Origin: Neelides folsomi
Lineage: Eukaryota > Arthropoda > Collembola > Neelipleona > Neelidae
Direction: 5' to 3'
NCBI GenBank assembly: GCA_034687125.1
Contig: JAQGBZ010000396.1
Location: 1 to 55,255 of the forward strand
Length of the DNA: 55,255 bases
The position numbers were made by a program, and so were the translations under genes. Numbering within the stretch: position 1 is the stretch's first letter; each line of letters starts with the position of its first letter. The notes below the pieces were generated by a model, which saw only the letters and a program-made list of their open reading frames with translations, made no database searches and was not told the origin of the DNA. Positions 13,538 to 25,067 of the stretch are shown here, piece after piece.

Positions 13538-14087
13538 ATTAATTTTTTGTCATTAATTCTTAGGATTTTTATAATCCATTACCATTGTTGTAAATTACAA
13601 CTTGTAATACTTAAATCTTAATATTATACTAAAAATATGTACGAATACATAGGTAAATGTTTTAAAAGTATAATTGTAATTTACATGAATGCCTATCTTA
13701 CCAACCATATTTTAAACTCTTAGGATCTTATTGTCAAGTGGCTTTATTTCAGTATTAAAACATTTAACAGGGTTTTAACCGGTTTGGCCTCGAAGAGATA
13801 TTTTGAATAACAATAGTATTACTACCATATTTATAATTATTTTAATAATTCTGTGTATGGGATAATGAATAATGCTAAATAAAAAATGGTTTGTGATTAA
13901 AGATGACACGGACAATGAATTCCTTCAATGTTCATAATGGAGAATGGATTTATGATGAAATTAAGTAAATGAATTTGCATTGAGTCAACAGATTCGTTCT
14001 TTTTAATAATCAAAATCTTTTTAAGGTAAGGAAAGTCGAATCTGCTGTAATAGACAGAGTGAGAGATAGCATAGAGAAGAGCTGAGT
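13538..14087. other. Convergent gap between NHLRC2 and vitellogenin 1
   Basis: 550 bp between the two stop codons, AT-rich, no open frame of note. A plus-strand AATAAA at 13878-13883 could serve NHLRC2, about 340 nt after its stop. I saw no standard signal for the vitellogenin on the minus strand. Confidence 0.5.
13878..13883 (+). terminator. Candidate polyadenylation signal for NHLRC2
   Basis: Exact AATAAA, 341 nt after the NHLRC2 stop and the first canonical match I saw on that strand. The distance makes this only a candidate. Confidence 0.35.
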
Positions 14088-17000
14088 TTAACCGGAAACA
14101 GGGCAGGTTGAGCCGACGCCAGAGCATTTTCCATCTCTGACAATGTAAGCCTTCATCATTTCATTGGGTCCAATTCCCTTGCAGGTTGGGTCTGGGCCAG
14201 TGAAATCGTTCTTCTTGACGAAGTCGTAATTTCCGCAGACTCCGCAGGTGGTTCCGCGGTAGCGAGATCCAAGGGTCACTACAAAATAAATGAGAAATTA
14301 ACGACCAAATTCAATAGAGTTAAATAGGGTTTTTTAACTAATGTAGGAATTAAATTTGATTTTAAAAGTGTAATTAGTTTACCGGTCGTGTAGTGTCCGG
14401 TGTAACGGATGTAAACTCCGAACTTCATGGCGACAATGTAAACGTTGTTCTCATCAAGCTTGACCATCTTGAAGATCTTGGCTTCATCTTCGGTGTGAAC
14501 GCTGTCGGTCAACTTAACGTCCTTTCCGTCAACCTTGGCGGTGTTCAAGTTCTCCATTTCGATAACGTGATCAGCAATGTAGACGGTGATGGCCTAGAAT
14601 TAAAAATCATTAAATTAATATTCTCTCCAATTACTCTATGTAAGTACAAATTCTCCTAAGAATAATCAACATTTAATAATAAATAGTTTAATTAACTTAC
14701 GATTTTGTCAGCGGCTGACTTCCTTGAAAGAACAGCATACTTGGGCTTGGCACTGCAATCTCCTGAGACAAGGGTGTTGCAATCGCTCATGTCAGCATAG
14801 TCTGTTCCAAAGTAAATAATAATTATTACATTTGTTTCAAGATAGGTACAATGGAGCGAAAATCGATCTATTATTCAAATATTTTAAAAGAAATATTTAA
14901 CAATTAATAAAAAAATTAATGCGAACTTACATGTCTTGTTGTCGAAAGTTTGAACTGCTCCAGGAGTGACATCACAATATCCGAAGAATCCTAATTCAAA
15001 GGCCTTGGAGAAGAAGGGATCGAAACGGGCAAAGACTGGTCGTTTTGGAAGGATTGAGAGATCAATATCATGGAAATGTTCATCTTGTCCTTGTGATCCG
15101 TGGAAGTGGATATCAGCAACTGGATGAGGTTCATCATTGACAACATCGATCTTGATCTGTCCTTGGGCGAATTTGCCATCATCGGATTGAGCAGCATGTT
15201 CGTGGTGAGTTTCCTTTGATTCTGATGGTACCCAATATGGCATCAACACAGAGGCGATGAGTGCTCCTGGACGCTTCCATCTTCTTCTGGCTTCAACGTC
15301 GACCTTGTAGTCGATGGTGATGTTTGATTCCATAAGGTTGGTCTGCATGAATGCAGCCCAGACACAGGCTTGGGTCGCTGGGGTCAATTTTCCTGGATAT
15401 TTAGCATCGTTGTTCTTGGCTTCACGGCACTCCTTGTATGGCCAAGCATCTGAAGCAGCAGCTTCCTTCTGTCCATGGGATCTTCTTGACTTCTTGACGA
15501 GCTTGATCTCATAAGCGTTCTTTGGGCAAGCGGCATCCTTTCCGGTCTTTTCAACACGTCCGTACACGAGCTTCATGGTCTTCTCGTGAGTTGGCTCGGA
15601 GTCTCCTTCGAATGAGAAGAAGTCTGGGGCCTTTGAGGATTGGCGAGTAACTTCAAGACAGGCAACATCATTGGTGGCGGCTTCTCCGTCATGGTGGACA
15701 ATCTTAAGTTTGGTTTCCTTCTTTTCGAGTCCGGTGGATTGGAACAAGAAAGCAGCATCGATGGTGCGGCTCTTGGGCTTCTCTCCGGTGTATTTCAAAG
15801 TAAGGGAAGATTTGACTGAAATCTTTGTTCCGAGCTTTCCTCCAACATCTGAGTCGAGCTTGCCCTTGATGGATCCTTCGATCTTCTCAAAGACTGACTT
15901 TTGGTTTTTGTCTTGGTAGAAGTACGCCTTCATTCCGCAGGTTTGTGTGACTGGGGAGAAGAAAAGCGAATCACGGAGATATTGAAGTCCGAGGAGAACT
16001 TGAGTAAGAGCACATTTGTTTGAGTTCTTGTTGGCTGGTCCGAAATATTTCTTAAGCATCTTGTAAACATGAATGCGGGAATGGCTTCTTTCGCAATCGA
16101 AGTATTTAACTCCGCTCTTGATTCCTTCAATCAAGTCGATCTTTTCTGAAGTTCCGAGTTTCCTGCTTTCTCTTTGATCTTCTCCCTTGCTGACCATTGC
16201 GTGGGGCTTGCAATCTGGGCAAGATTCATGCAAAAGGTCAACTGCCTTTTGGCTTTGTCCAATGATGGGTTCGCTCACAATGTTGGTGGAAACAGTAGCG
16301 TGAGTCATGGCCTTGAGGGGATCTTCTTCCTTGGGCATGTTGACAACAAAGTTGAGGGTTTGTTGCTTAATGTCAATTCCATAGGTGACCTTCCTTGGGA
16401 CTCTGTATCTCAAAGTACGGTGAGCTGAGACGGAGTGGATGGTGTTGAAGGCTGGCATGTGATTGTTGATCATTGAAGTTCCAAAAAGATGAAGTTGCAT
16501 CCTCATGTCGAGTTCTGAAGTGATGGCGGTTCCAGCGTTTCCACGGTTGGACTTGACATTGAGTCCTCCGAAGGCGGTGACTCCTGAGATGACTGAAACG
16601 GGGGTTCCGAACTCATTGGGAGATTCGACCATGATTCCTCCGAGGAGCATCATGCGGTGGATTTCAATCTCGCTGGTTGACTTCATCTCGGCGAGGCTCT
16701 TGAGAAGGGTTGGAAGAGCTTGGAGTGACTTTTGGTCAACGGCATTGTAGGAAACAATTCGGTTGTGGAGAGCGACGATAAGTTCGAGTTTCAATGGGGT
16801 TCCTTCACGGTCCACGACTCCGATCTTGTTGTAAACGTCCTTGATCTTGTCGAAGTTGACGGCTCCTCCAGTTGACATCTTTACGATTTCGTTGGTGAGG
16901 GTTCCACCGAGTCCTTCCATGCGGACGAAGAACTACAAAGAAACAATATTTAATTATTATCATATTTTAAAATCTAAATTACTTGTTTAAATTAATTAAG

Positions 17001-20000
17001 TTTAGTTAATTTAGACTTACGGTCAAGTATGGGACTCCATATCCAGCAATAGCTCCATTAAGGCTGACGTAGATTGAGTTGGGAAGAGCGCTCTTTCCGG
17101 TCTTTTGGACAGCAACGTGGGTCAATTGTCCGAAGTTGTATTCAGGATCGAAATAATCGGCAAACTTGTTCTCGCTGTAAAGTCTGGTGACGGTCCATGG
17201 TGGGAAGAAGGTAAGGGCAGAGGTGGCATGTGCGCGCAAGTTGTCAAGGCATGGTCTCTTTGAGTTGGAAACTCCGACAAGGAAAGACTTGAGGAAGTTT
17301 TTGACCTGAGGGCAGTTCTCGAACCACATGTACATGACCATCTGCTTCATGATCTTTGGGTCTCCGGCTCCGACCATGTAAATCAAACCGGCCAAATTCC
17401 TCAATTCGACGTGTTCAGTTCGGTCAAAGAAGATTGGCAAGATCTTGTCCTGGAGAACAGTTGGGTATTTCTTAATGGCCAACTTGACTCCTCCCAAAGC
17501 AGCAACTCTGACTGACTTCTCTTCCTCCTTGTCAGTGGCAATGGCGACGAGTTTGGTCAAAGCTCCTTCCAAAGCAATGTTCCTCAAAACTCCAACGACG
17601 GCGGTCTTCTCTTCGAAGGTCTCGGCATTTTCGAACTTCTGGACATAGTAAGTGATGTATTTCTCAAGGAGTCCGGAAGATTTGCAAAGGTCTTTCTTGC
17701 ATGATCGGCCCAAAAGGGATCCGAAAGCGAAGTCGATCAACCTGGCGTTCAATTTGGTCTTGATGGAAGTTGGCTTTTCCTTTCTCAAGATTTGTTCGAA
17801 TTCCTTGACAAGAGCATCTGAGGGCTCACGGACATAGTTTGGATATGGAGCCAAGACACGGGCAATGATGCGGGTATCTTCGGTCTTTGCAACAATGTCG
17901 CGGACGAGAAGGGAAGCTGGTCCAGTTCCAGCAATGACAAGGGCGTCAAGGAAGATCTTCCATTGGGTGATCTTTCCAGTTTCAATTCCTTCACCTTCGA
18001 CTTCCTTGGAGTACTTGGCATAGCATTCCTTGAGATGTTCGTAGTCGAGGGATCCAACAAGTGGAACAACTGAGAATGGGCTGGTTGCGTGGAATTTCTT
18101 CAAATCGTTGTAAACTTCCATGTTGGTCAAACTTCCGGCCATGTTCTCAATATTGACGTGGAGCTTTTGGGCAATGGTCATCATTGAATCGTGTGAGATG
18201 TCTGAGGCCTTGAAGTGGTAGAAATATGGAGATGGCTTGGTCAAATCGGTGTTGGGTGTGACGTCTGACTCGAAGACGTATTTGACATCATCGTACTTCT
18301 TTTGGTGGGCTGGAGCAGCGAGCTTCTCATATCCTCCTTCATTGGTCTTGATCAAAGCCAAGTTTGAGCTATAAAGAAATTATTAAAAATTAATCCAATT
18401 CTATCATACACATGTACATTTATCATACTCTACCATATACATAATATTTAACTGTCTAAATATACTGGATTAAATTAACTAGGATGAATTAAATTAAAGT
18501 TCAAGCTATTTTGTTAATTTTGAATTTACCTGTGGTGAGAGTATTGGGTGTGACCGTTTTTTCCGAAAACGCTGTAAACAACGGCTGATGAGATCCAGAT
18601 TCTCTTTGGTACAATATGGCCGTCCTTCTCTTCAATGTAGAAAGTGGTAGCTCCACTTGAGTTAAAAACATCCTATTAAAAAGTAAAAATATAAAATTTT
18701 AATCCACATTACTAAAGTATATTGTGGTTTAGATTTATAGCTTTTAATTAAATATTGCAAATACACAAGCGGAATACTTACGCGGGTGGCTGCGGTTTGG
18801 CAACTGTGAGTTGTCACTCCTGGCTTGCGGGTCTTGGTTGGGCCGTTGGTACATTCGTTGTGAGAACGGAACTTCCTGATCTGAGCTGGCTCATCATCAT
18901 GACTGGGGATGACAATGTAGTTGGTTGGGCAATCTCCCATGATGGTGTGCTATACAATCCAATGCAAAAATGATTAATTTGAATAAATAACCAAAACCCT
19001 AAGCTTTTTAATTTTAAAATGTGCATTATAAGTATTTTTTTGTAGTTTCGCACCTCATCGGTATAGAAAGTTGTAGCTTCCTTCACATTGATGTGAGTAA
19101 GGTCAAGTTGAAGTCCGGAGGCAATACCTCTTTGAATGTTTTGACACCAAAGTGGAATATCAGCGGAGACAATAATTCCATTAACCTTTAATTAAAAAAT
19201 TTAAATATTTACAATATAATAATTTGTAATTAACTATTGATTCAGATTTCAATTAGCTAAGTATTTAACAGGGATTTATCATTCTTATTAAATAAGTTAT
19301 CGGGAGAAATGTGTTAAGGAAGGATGTTTCATTTTAAACTTACTTTTCCATTTTCAAAGGTGACATGGAATGGTTCCATGAGTGGGTTGAGTTGTGCGTA
19401 TTCCTTCAAGTTGATGTTTGGTGATGGGAAATACTGATATTCTCCATTGTAGACGCCAAACTTCAAGTCATCGAGCTTCACCTTGAGGTTTGAGGTTCCT
19501 CCTTGGACTCGCAATGTTCCGGTGATGTTGAATGAGGATCCGAATGAAAGGTAATCCTGTGTTCCGGCAACGATCGCGGTATCATATTTGTACACGTACT
19601 CAATTCCCTCACGGAAAACCGTACCACCAACGTCTCTCTTCACGAACCCTGAACTGCTGCATATTAATGCGCCTAAGAAAAAGAAGAAAACATTAATTTT
19701 ATATTCAATAATTTCATATTTGGAACATTAAAAGAATTTAATCTTTAACCTTTTCTTTAATTCTTTTAACTAAAATCCAATTAAAAATTCAAAAATGTTT
19801 GTTTTAATGATTTAAGGGTTAAATGATAGAACACGTGCGCTTTCACTGAAGTGAAAGTCCAAATGCTTATCTTACAGGTAAGATAAAGGTATTTAGGATT
19901 AATTTAATAATTGGATATGACTAAATATGACTTTACTATTTTGGGGTTCTTTTAATTCTTAAGGTCTTATTATTTTCATTATCTTTTAATGTACAAATAC

Positions 20001-20683
20001 CAACCTACTTTATCAAATGGCTATTCGACATTCGACTATTCCAATACTGTTTAATTAATTTATCGAAAACCAACAGAAGCTGAATTTGAGAGTTTCAGCT
20101 CAAGATCAATGAAATTCGTGTACAAGTTACTATAAATATTTGCGTATTGAACTATCGTGACTTTTATATAAAAAATCTTGAAAAAAATTTAAAGATGTTT
20201 TTTTGTTAATTATTTGAGAATAAAGTCCAATTTTTTTAAATGGAAAAGTTCTTTTACGCAGAGTTAAAAATACAAACGTTTTAAACAAGTCTTAAAGATT
20301 GAGAAATGAGAAACCAACCCAGGGCAAATATTTGTGGAGACTTTGGTCAAATGTTTATTTAGATAAGGGACCAAAGAGAATGAAATCAATTTTACAGGTA
20401 GGATTTGAGAGTATAAGATAACAAACAATATCAACATTCTAGATAAATTCAAATCTGAATTAAAATTTAAATGATTTAAAAACATTTGAACAAAATTGGA
20501 ATTAAGAAGGGGCTTAAAAGACATGTTCAATTGAAAATTAAAAATGTTGTTTTGAAAATTAAAAATGGTGTTTTGAAAATTAATGGTCTTTGATGGTTTA
20601 AAATAAAGTTAAAGACTTTAACTTAAAGTTAGTAGTTAAATGTTGAAGTACTTACAGAGGAGGGAGACGGAAACGGACTTCAT
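14088..20683 (-). CDS. Vitellogenin 1 (major yolk-protein precursor, few introns)
   Basis: Secreted large lipid-transfer protein taken up by oocytes as yolk. Exons in coding order: 20683-20656, 19672-19344, 19185-19054, 18949-18782, 18672-18530, 18368-17021, 16932-14931, 14801-14701, 14593-14383, 14278-14088; 4,653 nt, 1,550 aa. Signal peptide MKSVSVSLLCALICSSSG is split by intron 1. The N-terminal vitellogenin lipid-binding domain includes GDCPTNYIVIP and the helical array (KKDLCKSSGLLEKYI). A DUF1943-like beta sheet follows, then a C-terminal von Willebrand D domain with GDC and CGVCGNYD (the usual GLCG is here GVCG). No polyserine tract. Arg-rich stretches KKSRRSHGQ and EARRRWKR could be processing sites (inference). 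Codons favour C/G endings, unlike all neighbours, as expected of a very highly expressed gene. Two exons hold 72% of the coding sequence. Confidence 0.95.
19832..19886. promoter_or_regulatory. Palindrome cluster in vitellogenin 1 intron 1
   Basis: Within 55 bp of the 983-bp first intron lie three elements. They are an E-box CACGTG at 19832-19837, a 7-bp-arm palindrome CTTTCAC-TGAA-GTGAAAG at 19840-19857, and a perfect 9-bp-arm palindrome TTATCTTAC-AG-GTAAGATAA at 19867-19886. The last contains two inverted GATA-type sites. Known: GATA factors and bHLH-PAS juvenile-hormone receptors drive Vg genes in some insects. Enhancer function here is inferred. Confidence 0.4.
20529..20585 (+). repeat. 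Three-copy tandem repeat of about 22 bp in Vg1 intron 1
   Basis: The core TTGAAAATTAA occurs three times at 21-22 bp spacing, the first two copies followed by an AAATG-containing spacer. It lies about 75 bp into the intron from the first exon. Probably a simple local duplication. Confidence 0.6.
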
Positions 20684-22533
20684 GGTAAAAGAAATCAGAA
20701 AGTGTTCCGCTGACGGATTGCCGTCAACTGAGGACTCATCGGCTCCGCGTCTCCCTTTTCTTTCTTTGGCCAAGGTGAAGAGGGCAAAGGGCGCCGCATC
20801 ACACAACCGTTTCTTATGTCATTCCAATCACCCTCCATTCGCCTGATCTCCCTCCTTGCTTGCTACCATTATCTTGATATCATTATCCAAATGTCAAATG
20901 CCAGAATGTCTCGATTTTTATGCCCAATGCTTTCAATATTACTCTCAACCTAGCCAGCTAACTAGCCCCTTTTTTATTTATTACATAATTATAAGAGTTC
21001 AATCTTAATGTTGGTCAATTTTAGAATTACATAAAATTTTTAAATCCAAACACATTGATAATTATTATTTAAGACATTATATAATTTTCGTAATTGTATA
21101 ATTGTATAATTACTTCATTACAATGCGAATCAATTAAAATGGATAAAAATATGATGGGGTTAAAAGCAGTGCAGTACTGGCCGAGGTCATTATTAATTTT
21201 GCACTAATAGTTAATAGGGAAGGGCGACCGTGAATTTGGCCATTCTTATCTTTTTTATGTCAAAGCTCAGTAAACCTTTGGTTCAGACTCTCCCTTCTAA
21301 CGCGTAATTGATTGGGATAGAACCATCCTTCAACTGCTTAGAAACCCCTTCGGTCTTGTTACAAAAATAATGCTAAAAGTTCAACCAGATTACATTCATC
21401 TCTCATCTGATGACTTGTGAATGGAAATGTACAGAGTGGTTATTTTTATTCTTTATGAGAGACTTCTTTTACATGATCACTTGTCTTGAAGATGATTAAA
21501 ATATTTATCTAAAGGTATACAAAGTTGAATTAACGAAGAGATGAAATAAACATTTTATCAGTTTACATCTTAATGCTAAATTAAGTTTATAAAACTAGTT
21601 AAGGGCAGAAACCAAATTGATCAACAAAATGTATGTAATGAAATTGATTAAATTAGAAATTTGATTAATCAATTTTTAGTACTTATAGAACATTCCGCTG
21701 TTTACGCTCAAGGTTTATGTATGGAAATGTCAAATGAAAGAATTTTGATTATTCAGGGTAATTTATTCGTGCTGTCTGCGGTTCTCACGTAAATATGATT
21801 TGAAAATCAAAAATACAAAAACGGTAAAGATGCCAATAAGCACTTAAGGATGGGAATTGTCGCATTGAGATTCAGACGTAAACTTGAACTTTTGACTTTT
21901 CCGTGTCTTCCTATAAATTGATGATTTAGCCATAAATCCTTAATGTATTAAATGAATAGCTATGGATTTTTACATCAATTATCATGTACTTATTGCCATT
22001 TCGCTTCCGCTTGCGTTAACAAATATGCAATACACAGCAAATAACCAACTTCAAGTGCATTTTATGTCCACTAGTACACATACCTAAGTACTTTAGTTAG
22101 CAATACATAGCATATGTAATTTAATCTTTAATCAATGATTTATTATTATATTTTTTGAAAATATTGGTCTTGAAAAAGTTTCTTCGTCTTATGCTGAATG
22201 GGCATTATTACTCAATAGGCTCAATAGTTAAGTATGTCTGTACTTTTCTCTATCTCTATTGGAATACAACTTGATGTTTGCAAAATAAGTTATTTTATTT
22301 CATTCGATTCATTCTTAATCTTTAGTAATTTTTGTAGTTAATTTAGCATAGTTTAGCATTTAAGTTATTTATTATGACTAAATTATATTGTAATGTAAAT
22401 TGGATTCTGATTAGTAGTATTAATTGCACTGATCAAAATTTCAAGTTTACCATCATTGAAACATTGATAGAATATTTTATCTTTACATAGTTAGACGTTT
22501 CCTTTACATTGAATAATTACAGCAAAGAAAAAA
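20684..22533. other. Divergent gap between vitellogenin 1 and the tubulin-like gene
   Basis: About 1.85 kb. The first 150 bp upstream of Vg1 are GC-richer than the surroundings. They contain a perfect inverted repeat TGACGG-ATTG-CCGTCA at 20711-20726, whose TGACG halves resemble CRE half-sites, about 28 bp before the Vg1 ATG. GATA-like motifs (AGATAA and TGATAT on the minus strand) lie at about 20870-20885. No TATA box was recognised. The rest is AT-rich with no supported gene. Confidence 0.45.
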
Positions 22534-24757
22534 ATGGTAAATTGTAAAAATTTTAATTCGCAGAGTTTATGTTGACCATTTAATGAGCTTACTATTGTAA
22601 AGGAGATCGGAACTCTTCATATTGGAAACGCGGGTATTTCAGTCGGAGATGAACTTTGGGCTCATCTTGCCTCTGACCAAATGATCGATAAGAATGGATA
22701 TGCCCTATCTTCAGAATTCATGGACTCCAAACACGGCCAGCATGTCTTTTTTACGGAGCATAAATACGATCAATTTTCCCCGAGAGCAATCTTTGTAGAT
22801 TCGGACAGATTCCCCATTGGTACAATTGTACAATAATACCCGAAAGGTTTTCAAAAATGAAAAAATATTAATTTTCTTCAATTGAAAGCACAAATAAAAA
22901 ATGGTCCTCTGAGAGCTATGTATCAACGTCGACCCGATCGGTTCATCCACAGAAAAGATAGCACTGGAGGAAATTACGGAATTGGGTTAAACACCGATGG
23001 GCTTCATCTAATTGCTCCTATTCTCGATGAAGTCCGAAAAATGACAGAAGAATCTTGTTCTTTTCAATTGATTCGAATTTTTTTAATGATAATTATAGAT
23101 TCACCATATTTAGCATTTTTTAACCATTGTATTTTAGGGATTTATGACATTTCGTTCATTGGGCGGCGGTTGTGGAGCTGGAATAGGATCGCTTATATTG
23201 GAGAATTTGGAATATAAATTGGCTTCAATTGAATCTTATGACATTCTTCCTTCTCTTCTGATGGGAAGCGGATCTATAGAAATTTACAATGCTATTTTGA
23301 GTATTCATCGTGAATATCACAATTCCTCTTTTCTCATTGACAATCAAAGGCTCATGGATGTTGTGGGAGATGTCTTGGAATGCAAAGGAGACACATTCCA
23401 ACATGCTAACAGGATCATTTCACAAATCTTCTCCACTAAAAATTCTCCTTTATCTCATATTTTAAGTAAGAACCGATACTTTATTAAGTGACCTAACATA
23501 ACATAGCCTAGCCACTAACCTGGTATATGCTCAAATTATAATATATACTAACATAAATAGTAAATTAACGATAGTACTCTAATTAGCACAATTGTTACTT
23601 ATGTCTTGTTTTTTAAAGATGAATGCATTGGTGATGTGTGTAATGATATGGAAGCATATTACAAATCTCTCGTTCTTTTCCCTCGTCTCAAATACACTTC
23701 ACTTTCATATGGACCTCTTTTTCCAGTCACTAGTGTGAGTCATTTTTTAAACACATTTAAGATTCAAATTCAAAATTTTATTGTTTTTAGACAATGAGTT
23801 ATGGGGGATTCAAACTCCGACTTTGCTTCATTCACTTGTTAATCCTTCTAACCACATTAGCACTTATAATCCAATACGTGGTAAACTAATTGCAGGAGTA
23901 AGTAAAAAATATTTGGTTATGCTAAATTTTATAATCCCAATTAAAAATGATTACTTGCCTATTCATAGTTAAAACGTTCATAAAATTAATTGTCTTTACT
24001 AATAAGCATTAAAAATAAGTAAAACTCTCAGTTTTTTAATTGGAATTTACACAATTACACTGCAATTATTGCACTAATTTAACTTCATCGTCGTTTAATT
24101 AGGGACTCGTGTTGAGAGGAGAAAAAGTTGAAGAAGCTGAATTAGAAAATGTTATGAGAATGATGCAAGATATGCGAAATAAAGGAAACAGTCATATTTT
24201 TTCCAACTCGGTCCCACAAAAGCTGAATGTAATAATTAAAATAAATCTTATTATTTTAAATGTTAACTTAACTTTAAATAGTTATAACAGAGGTTTGTGA
24301 TTGGTGTAACATTTTGCTAATTCGGCAATTTAATCTTTATCAATCAACATTTATGTATTCTTTGTCAAAGATTGGATGTTGTTTGGAGAAGACAAATTCG
24401 TCTTTCTCATCTTCCATGAAACTTTTTGATAAATGCGGTGCTGGAGTTCTTAACAATACTGGCTTTCGATTCACTCTGATCCCTTTACTGAATAGATTTT
24501 CTAAGATGTGGATGAAACGTCTTTTTGCTCATTGGCTTATAATTGAAGGTTGTTGAGAATTTCTTTAAGTATGGTATAAGTGATTATATACGCAGTTTAT
24601 TTTCATCTACACCTATTATGAATTAAGTTAAAGAGATGCAATGTTAATTGGAAATTAATTAAATTCAGGAGTGGAAGATGTTTTCCGTGAAGCTCAAGAT
24701 ACAATTCGTGGGCTTATTCTGAATACGAAGCTCTTTCATCCGACGAACCAGATATAG
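22534..24757 (+). CDS. Highly divergent alpha-tubulin-like gene, possibly decaying
   Basis: Exons: 22534-22536 (ATG only), 22603-22819, 22889-23067, 23138-23465, 23619-23732, 23791-23897, 24103-24228, 24371-24548, 24669-24757; 446 aa if joined, close to the usual 450. Alpha type is supported by an intron directly after the ATG (known in alpha-tubulin genes) and by the longer alpha-type S9-S10 loop region. Tubulin landmarks: GNAGISVG for the T1 loop, SPRAIFVD, GGGCGAG for the phosphate-binding T4 loop, a Glu in NDMEAYY at the catalytic position, and KRLFAHWLIIEG near the end. Identity to ordinary tubulin is low throughout. Oddities: exon 3 has no GT donor at the position needed to join exon 4; the nearest in-phase GT (after GAA, in GTCCGA) would drop 12 residues. 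The acidic tail lies in another frame past about 24715. Introns are kept, so it is not a processed copy. Confidence 0.75.
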
Positions 24758-24870
24758 AAGAAACATTAGAATTTTATTCTCGTCTTTTTACCAATGTAAA
24801 TATTCTCAGTCATCTTTTGTAAATTATGAAATCTAATATGATTATGATCTCTAGAACAGTATTTGTTTAA

Positions 24871-24876
24871 AATAAA
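24871..24876 (+). terminator. Candidate polyadenylation signal for the tubulin-like gene
   Basis: AATAAA 114 nt after the stop codon, on the coding strand, within the 310-bp convergent gap before vitellogenin 2. Confidence 0.4.
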
Positions 24877-24992
24877 TTGAAATAGACCGTATCTTTTACA
24901 TTACACAATTAAAAATTTACTTTTAGATCCTTTAGAATTATGATTAATAATAAATTAAATGCTTCATTAAAGATATTTCTATTATCAATTCT

Positions 24993-24998
24993 TTTATT
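24993..24998 (-). terminator. Candidate polyadenylation signal for vitellogenin 2
   Basis: TTTATT on the plus strand, i.e. AATAAA on the coding strand, 70 nt after the vitellogenin 2 stop. A normal distance. Confidence 0.5.
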
Positions 24999-25067
24999 AT
25001 ATTAAAAAGCTATGTATTTAATAGTTAGTAAATAAAGGTATTTAAATTTTAATCAGAAATTAAGTTC

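Noticed and set aside
15314..17837. Open frames opposite and in alternative frames of vitellogenin 1
   Set aside because: GC-rich codon bias of vitellogenin 1 lowers stop frequency in the other frames. None has independent support.
24301..24370. Extra tubulin-like exon giving FVIGVTFC followed by a stop
   Set aside because: Skipping it and using the acceptor at 24371 gives a gap-free match to alpha-tubulin, so this stretch is intron.
22603..24757. Tubulin-like gene as misato (MSTO1)
   Set aside because: The segments align along the full length of alpha-tubulin, including the ATG intron and alpha-type loop, and lack the misato-specific extensions.
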